This document shows, piece after piece, positions 59,613 to 64,000 of a stretch of DNA of 64,000 nucleotides (positions within the stretch are counted from its first letter, which is position 1; each line of letters starts with the position of its first letter). This stretch comes from Brevibacillus sp. DP1.3A. GTDB taxonomy: Bacteria > Bacillota > Bacilli > Brevibacillales > Brevibacillaceae. A program made the translations under genes and the position numbers. The DNA lies in assembly GCF_013284245.2 (NCBI RefSeq), contig NZ_CP085876.1, positions 6,142,501-6,206,500 on the forward strand. The letters are read 5' to 3'. The notes below the pieces were generated by a model, which worked only from the letters and a program-made list of their open reading frames with translations, was not told the origin of the DNA and ran no database searches.

Positions 59613-60062
59613 ATGGATCTTCGCTTCGATTTCTACATTAATGCTACGCCAGAGCAGGTCTGGCATGTGCTTACTTCCGATGAAGGCGTAAAGAGTACTT
59701 TCTTTGGCTGTACGATCCGCTCGACTTTTCAAGTAGGCGATGAGATGGCTTACGTTGGTCCGGGAAAAGCTGGTGACGACACGGTGCATGTATACGGGAA
59801 AATCTTGCAGTTCGAACCTCATCACATTTTCAGTTTCACTGAACATCCTGGTCCTGCGTATTACGAGAATCATGCGGAATTGCAGACTCGCGTCACCATT
59901 ACCTTGGAACCGGTTGGCGGCTGCACCAAGCTGACACTGATCCATGATCATTGGACAGAAGACCACCCTTCCCACGCAAGTGCCAGCAACAATTGGCCGA
60001 TGATGCTCTCGTCGATCAAGACGTATGCGGAGACAGGCAAGACACTTGATTTTGGCTACTAA
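59613..60062 (+). CDS. SRPBCC/AHSA1-family protein
   Basis: The 149-aa product from ATG 59613 (after AGGGGG) starts DLRFDFYINATPEQVWHVLTS and ends with WPMMLSSIKTYAETGKTLDF, typical of the AHSA1 START-like fold. The ligand is unknown. It is divergent from the AraC-type gene. Confidence 0.88.
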   Translation: MDLRFDFYINATPEQVWHVLTSDEGVKSTFFGCTIRSTFQVGDEMAYVGPGKAGDDTVHVYGKILQFEPHHIFSFTEHPGPAYYENHAELQTRVTITLEPVGGCTKLTLIHDHWTEDHPSHASASNNWPMMLSSIKTYAETGKTLDFGY

Positions 60063-60112
60063 TACAAAAAAATCCCGAGACCAGCAATTTCGTTGGCCTC
60101 GGGATTTTTGTT
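60063..60112. terminator. Bidirectional terminator
   Basis: The stem AAAAATCCCGAG / CTCGGGATTTTT lies between the convergent SRPBCC and peptide-binding genes, with T-runs on both strands. Confidence 0.9.
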
Positions 60113-60119
60113 AAGTTCG

Positions 60120-61769
60120 TTACTCCGTCATTTCTGCCCACTTCAGATCGATAAATCCGAGTCCATCCACTTGAACGCCTTTCACCTTGTCGCTTTGTAC
60201 CCAGACATCGACATCTGTGAACATGGGGATCAAAGGCATAGCATCCATGAAGATTTGCTCAGCCTCTCCAAACAGCTGCTTGCGCTTCTCTGGATCAGTT
60301 TCTACCGATGCCTGTTTCAGCAGCTCTTGGTAGCGCGGGTCTTCCCAGCCCGTGTCGTTGTTGCCTGTATTACCATCACGGAACATTTCCAGGTAATTCA
60401 TTGGATCATTAAAGTCTGCATTCCAGCCGATACGGCCTATTTCGTAATTAAGTTCATGCATATCCTGTATGTGAACAGTGGCCTCCTTCACCATGAGCTT
60501 TACTTCAATGCCAAGTTTTTGTTTCCATTGGTCCTGAAGCGCCTCAGCAATTTTCTTATGTCTGTCGCTTGAATTGTAAGTCAAGGTGATCGGAGGCAGC
60601 GTTGTCACGTTAAGCTCCTTCATACCTTCTTCCAACAGCTTTTTGGCCGTTTCTACATCATTATCTTTGAAGTAGCCATCTTTATTGATAATCATGGATT
60701 GCGGCAACATCCCCATCGTTGGCACTTGGCCCACTTGTGTGATGTTATCTACGATGGTTTTACGGTCAACCGAGTATGCCAAGGCTTTACGAATTTTCAC
60801 ATTGCTGAGCGGCCCTTTTGTCGTATTCAGTTTGTACCAGTACATCGTCGCTTTTGGATGAACAACGAGTTTGCCCGCGTCTCTCAGTGTCGGGATCGCA
60901 TCGGTAGGAAGTCCGCCGAGTGGCTGACCTGCCCAATCCAGCTCACCGTTTTCGAACATGGACAGGGCTGTATTATCGTCCTCGATCATCGCGAACTCAA
61001 CGCGATCGAGCTTCACTACGTCTTTATCCCAGTAGTGCTCGTTCTTTTCAAGCACGATCTTGCTCTTGTGTTCCCACCCTGTCATCTTATATGGACCGTT
61101 GCTTACGTGCGTCGCCGCTTCGTTTGCCCATTTTGGATTGGCCTCCACTACTTTTTGGTTAACCGGGTAGTACGTGTAGAAAGCCGTCAGCTCCAGGAAG
61201 TAAGGCGTTGGATTCTCAAGCGTGACTTCCAGTGTTTTGTCATCGATTGCCTTCGCACCGAGTTCGTCGGGCTTCGCCTTACCTTTGTGAATCAGCTGCG
61301 CATTTTTAATGTAGTACAACTGATAGGCATACTCCGCGCCAAATGTCTTGCCGAGGGCACGCTTCCATGCATACACGAAGTCATGGGCAGTTACTGGATC
61401 ACCATTGCTCCATTTGGAGTCACGGAGCGTGAACGTATACACCAGTTTGTCATCAGAGATCTTTACATCGGATGCTACCGAATTCACTGGCTTTGCGTTT
61501 GCATCGAAGCGAGTCAAGCCATCAAACGTAGCACGAACGATCGCTCCCGCAGTGGTATCCTTCGCTAGACCAGGGTCCGCTGTCGCAGGCTCACTCATAA
61601 TGTTCGCCCGAAATACCTGCGTCTTTGCATTTGCAGGCTTTTCAGCGGTCGCTGCGGTTCCCTCAGCTGGAGGGGTTGCCGTTGATGGCTGCGTACTCGT
61701 GGAGCATCCAGATAACACGGTTCCGGCGACCAGCATCGCGCCAAGAAACAACTTGAGATTTCTTTTCAT
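60120..61769 (-). CDS. Oligopeptide-binding lipoprotein, OppA family (paralogue 4)
   Basis: The 549-aa product has lipobox GTVLSGC and a Thr/Ala-rich linker. Its motifs are IMSEPATADPGLAKDTTAGAI, DFVYAWKRALGKTFGAEYAYQLYY and WNADFNDPMNYLEMF. It is the most divergent of the four paralogues and is separated from the others by the AraC/SRPBCC pair. The start follows AAGGGGG. Confidence 0.93.
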   Translation of the reverse strand: MKRNLKLFLGAMLVAGTVLSGCSTSTQPSTATPPAEGTAATAEKPANAKTQVFRANIMSEPATADPGLAKDTTAGAIVRATFDGLTRFDANAKPVNSVASDVKISDDKLVYTFTLRDSKWSNGDPVTAHDFVYAWKRALGKTFGAEYAYQLYYIKNAQLIHKGKAKPDELGAKAIDDKTLEVTLENPTPYFLELTAFYTYYPVNQKVVEANPKWANEAATHVSNGPYKMTGWEHKSKIVLEKNEHYWDKDVVKLDRVEFAMIEDDNTALSMFENGELDWAGQPLGGLPTDAIPTLRDAGKLVVHPKATMYWYKLNTTKGPLSNVKIRKALAYSVDRKTIVDNITQVGQVPTMGMLPQSMIINKDGYFKDNDVETAKKLLEEGMKELNVTTLPPITLTYNSSDRHKKIAEALQDQWKQKLGIEVKLMVKEATVHIQDMHELNYEIGRIGWNADFNDPMNYLEMFRDGNTGNNDTGWEDPRYQELLKQASVETDPEKRKQLFGEAEQIFMDAMPLIPMFTDVDVWVQSDKVKGVQVDGLGFIDLKWAEMTE

Positions 61770-61898
61770 CAGAAAATTCCCCCTTATCTATATTTTCTCA
61801 TTTCAAACACAATATACTCGACGGGAATTGGGTTGAAAACAGGGTTGCTATAGATTTAATTTAATTTTATGAAAATTCATTATATTGTAAACAAAAGT

Positions 61899-61938
61899 AA
61901 AGCCCAACCAGCTACTAGGCCAGTTGGGCTTTTGTTGA
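61899..61938 (-). terminator. Terminator of metNIQ
   Basis: The stem AAAGCCCAACTGG / CTGGTTGGGCTTT lies after the metQ stop, with a T-run on the minus strand. Confidence 0.85.
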
Positions 61939-61957
61939 TCAATCAATTATTTCTACT

Positions 61958-62797
61958 TTAGAACGCTGGAATAATCGCGCCTTTGTATTCATCTTCAATG
62001 AACTTTTTCACTTCAGGTGAGTTCAGTGCTTTTGCCAGCTTTTGAATTGCTTCAGAATCCTTATTGTCAGGACGAGCTACCAAGAAGTTTGCGTATGGAG
62101 TATCTTTATCTTCAATAAACAGGGCGTCTTTGGTTGGAACAAGCTTTGCTTCCAGCGCATAGTTGGTGTTGATCAATGCCAGATCTACTTCTTCCAGAAC
62201 GCGCGGCAGCATTGCTGCTTCTACTTCTTTGAACTTCAGGTTTTTCTTGTTCTCAACAACGTCTTTCACTGTACCGCTGATGCCAGCGCCTTCTTTCAGC
62301 TTGATCACGCCGTTTTTCTCCAAGAGTGCGAGTGCGCGACCGCTGTTTGTTGGATCGTTTGGCAGCGCGATTGTTGCGCCATCAGCTAATTCATCCACAG
62401 ATTTTACTTTTTTGCTGTAACCTCCGAATGGCTCGATGTGTACAGCCACTACTGGCTCCAGGTTCATGTTTTGTCCTTTATTGAAGTCTTCCAGGTAAGG
62501 CTTGTGCTGGAAGAAGTTAGCGTCGAGTTGTTTCTCGTTCACTTGAACGTTAGGTTGTACATAATCGGTGAACTCTTTAATTTCCAAGTTCACGCCTTGT
62601 TCTTTCAGTTTTGGTTGAACGAATTTCAAGATTGCTGCGTGTGGAACGGGAGAAGCGCCTACCTTCAATGTTACTTCCTGTTGTCCGCCTTGTGCGCCAC
62701 CTTCAGCTGGAGCGGGTGCTGTTTCCGTTTTGCCTCCGCAAGCTGCCAAAGAAAATGCCAACACAGTAGAAAGTACAGATACGACTAGCTTTTTCAT
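61958..62797 (-). CDS. metQ: Methionine-binding lipoprotein MetQ
   Basis: The 279-aa NlpA-family lipoprotein has lipobox FSLAAC (Cys at 20), VTLKVGASPVPHAAILKFVQPKL, EKQLDANFFQHKPYLEDFN and ATIALPNDPTNSGRALALLEKNGVI. It delivers methionine to MetI-MetN, encoded just upstream. Confidence 0.94.
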   Translation of the reverse strand: MKKLVVSVLSTVLAFSLAACGGKTETAPAPAEGGAQGGQQEVTLKVGASPVPHAAILKFVQPKLKEQGVNLEIKEFTDYVQPNVQVNEKQLDANFFQHKPYLEDFNKGQNMNLEPVVAVHIEPFGGYSKKVKSVDELADGATIALPNDPTNSGRALALLEKNGVIKLKEGAGISGTVKDVVENKKNLKFKEVEAAMLPRVLEEVDLALINTNYALEAKLVPTKDALFIEDKDTPYANFLVARPDNKDSEAIQKLAKALNSPEVKKFIEDEYKGAIIPAF

Positions 62798-62856
62798 GAA
62801 TGATTTCCCCCTTGCATGTATTTATCTTATTATTTGAAACCCTATATGGAAAAATC

Positions 62857-63522
62857 CTACTTACGGCTGAATTTCAGAACCAGACGGTCCCCCAGCGATT
62901 GTAAGATCTGTACCATCACCAGCAAAATAACAACAGTCACAATCATGACATCGGTTTGGAAACGTTGGTATCCGTATCGAATCGCCAAGTCACCCAAACC
63001 ACCACCGCCAATTACCCCAGACATCGCTGTATAGGAGACCAGCGTAACCGTCGTGATCGTAATACCCGCGATCAGGCCCGATCTAGACTCTGGCAAAAGG
63101 ACATTCCAGACGATCTGCCAATTGGAAGCCCCCATAGATTGTGCAGCCTCAATCACACCTTTATCAATCTCACGCAGAGAGGTTTCCACCAAACGCGCGA
63201 AAAACGGAGCGGCACCAAATACGAGCGGCGGAATGGCACCAAGTACGCCGAGTGAAGTTCCTACGATCATTTTCGTCACAGGAATCAGCAAGATCATCAA
63301 AATGATAAACGGTACCGAACGTAATACGTTGACAACGAATGATGCGATCGTATAAAAAGTGCGGTTTTGCAGAAGCTGTCCGCGTGAAGTCAAAAACAGA
63401 ATGATGCCCAACGGCAAACCAATCAGGACGGTAAACAGGGTGGAAAAGCCGAGCATCGTGAGCGTGTCCATCGTACCTACGCCGATTTCAGCCCAATCCA
63501 CATTCTCGAATGTCCAGTCCAT
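62857..63522 (-). CDS. metI: Methionine ABC transporter permease MetI
   Basis: The 221-aa product has five to six helices and the EAA loop GVIEAAQSMGASNWQIVWNVLLPES. Its end, LVQILQSLGDRLVLKF, follows MSGVIGGGGLGDLAIRYGYQRF, typical of MetI. The ATG follows the metN stop directly. Confidence 0.94.
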   Translation of the reverse strand: MDWTFENVDWAEIGVGTMDTLTMLGFSTLFTVLIGLPLGIILFLTSRGQLLQNRTFYTIASFVVNVLRSVPFIILMILLIPVTKMIVGTSLGVLGAIPPLVFGAAPFFARLVETSLREIDKGVIEAAQSMGASNWQIVWNVLLPESRSGLIAGITITTVTLVSYTAMSGVIGGGGLGDLAIRYGYQRFQTDVMIVTVVILLVMVQILQSLGDRLVLKFSRK

Positions 63523-64000
63523 TTATATCACCTCTACTTCCAAGCCACGTTGGCGCAGCGTCTCAATGGTCTTTTGATTCTGTGCAACATCGCCTTCCAG
63601 TTCAATCACCAACTGACCATACGGCGTATCCTTCATGCGGGAGATCGTTCCCTGCAAAATGCTGAACACCGTACCAGTCTCTTGCATCGTTTGGAACAGG
63701 ATTGGCTGGTACGTTTTTTCTCCGAGGAAGGTGACACGAGCAATGGTGCGGATCCCCGAAGCCTTTTCGTGCTCAACTGCTTCGCGCAGCTCTGTAGAAT
63801 CCGCTACTTGTTCCACGAATTCTTGTGTCGTTGGATGCTTCGGACGAAGGAATACATCCAGTACGTTACCCGACTCGACGATCTTTCCTCCATCAATCAC
63901 GCCAACACGATCACAAATGGAGCGAATGACGTGCATCTCATGGGTAATCAACACAATGGTCAACCCCAGCTTGCGGTTGATGTCCAAGAGCAGTGCCAGA
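63523..64000 (-). CDS. metN: Methionine ABC transporter ATPase MetN, partial (N-terminus outside window)
   Basis: Only the C-terminal 159 codons are visible: the D-loop-to-H-loop part LALLLDINRKLGLTIVLITHEMHVIRSICDRVGVIDGGKIVE, then a C-terminal NIL/ACT-like domain (MKDTPYGQLVIELEGD). In MetN that domain binds methionine and inhibits transport. The promoter, and any SAM riboswitch, would lie outside the window. Confidence 0.92.
   Translation of the reverse strand, partial: LALLLDINRKLGLTIVLITHEMHVIRSICDRVGVIDGGKIVESGNVLDVFLRPKHPTTQEFVEQVADSTELREAVEHEKASGIRTIARVTFLGEKTYQPILFQTMQETGTVFSILQGTISRMKDTPYGQLVIELEGDVAQNQKTIETLRQRGLEVEVI

Overview
The window is a low/medium-GC Firmicute chromosome, most likely Brevibacillus (B. 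brevis group). Evidence: strong AGGAGG-type ribosome sites with frequent GTG/TTG starts, spore genes (cmpA, gamma-SASP, a spoVIF-like gene, a GerMN lipoprotein), a CIRCE-controlled groESL operon, and gene order close to what I recall of the Bacillus subtilis groES-to-acpS interval (tatA/tatC, ydiF, tsaD, rimI, tsaB, tsaE, thiL, cmpA, tex, sigB operon, endoA/endoAI, alr, ydcC, acpS). No rRNA, tRNA or CRISPR array was seen.

Layout. 0-2.8 kb: a HAD phosphatase cut by the window edge, a decayed sugar-permease gene, then groEL-groES with terminator, promoter and CIRCE. 2.9-8.3 kb: secreted CAP protein, small secreted protein, tatC-tatA, two molybdopterin-binding proteins, 5-formyl-THF cyclo-ligase. 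8.4-17.3 kb: ABC-F ATPase, a large membrane protein with an alkaline-phosphatase-like domain, a dense DnaA-box cluster, then the thiL-tsaE-tsaB-rimI-tsaD operon (t6A tRNA modification) and a SprT protein. 17.4-24.3 kb: nested palindromes, a small unknown gene, cmpA, tex, a reduced sigma-B operon (rsbT-U-V-W-sigB, without rsbR, rsbS or rsbX), and the EndoAI/EndoA toxin-antitoxin pair. 24.5-31.4 kb: alr, a membrane protein, a secreted repeat protein, ydcC, acpS, a spore SASP, a glutaredoxin-like protein and an ArsR regulator.

31.4-47.5 kb is accessory and rearranged: a GMC oxidoreductase operon, arsB, a small SDR/flavodoxin/SnoaL/HxlR cassette lying between two copies of the pstB 3' end, then pstS-C-A-B with a second pstB and a chemoreceptor beside it. 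Two IS3-family elements sit in the loops of rho-independent terminators. 47.6-53 kb: a small membrane protein, a third IS3-family element, and a germination/cell-wall amidase pair with two small, probably sporulation-related genes. 53-62 kb: four paralogous oligopeptide-binding proteins with no permease genes, plus an AraC regulator and a divergent SRPBCC protein. 62-64 kb: the metN-metI-metQ methionine importer, cut by the window edge.

The most unusual signal is a family of four roughly 200-nt structured intergenic elements in two inverted pairs (27.9-28.4 kb and 47.9-49.6 kb). Each has an outer 17-18 bp stem, a conserved core, and an apical stem of about 15 bp enclosing a loop of about 55 nt. 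The stem sequences differ completely between copies but keep pairing, and the core and spacing are conserved. One copy is split by an IS3-family element. I do not recognise the family; it may be a structured RNA or a non-autonomous mobile palindrome.
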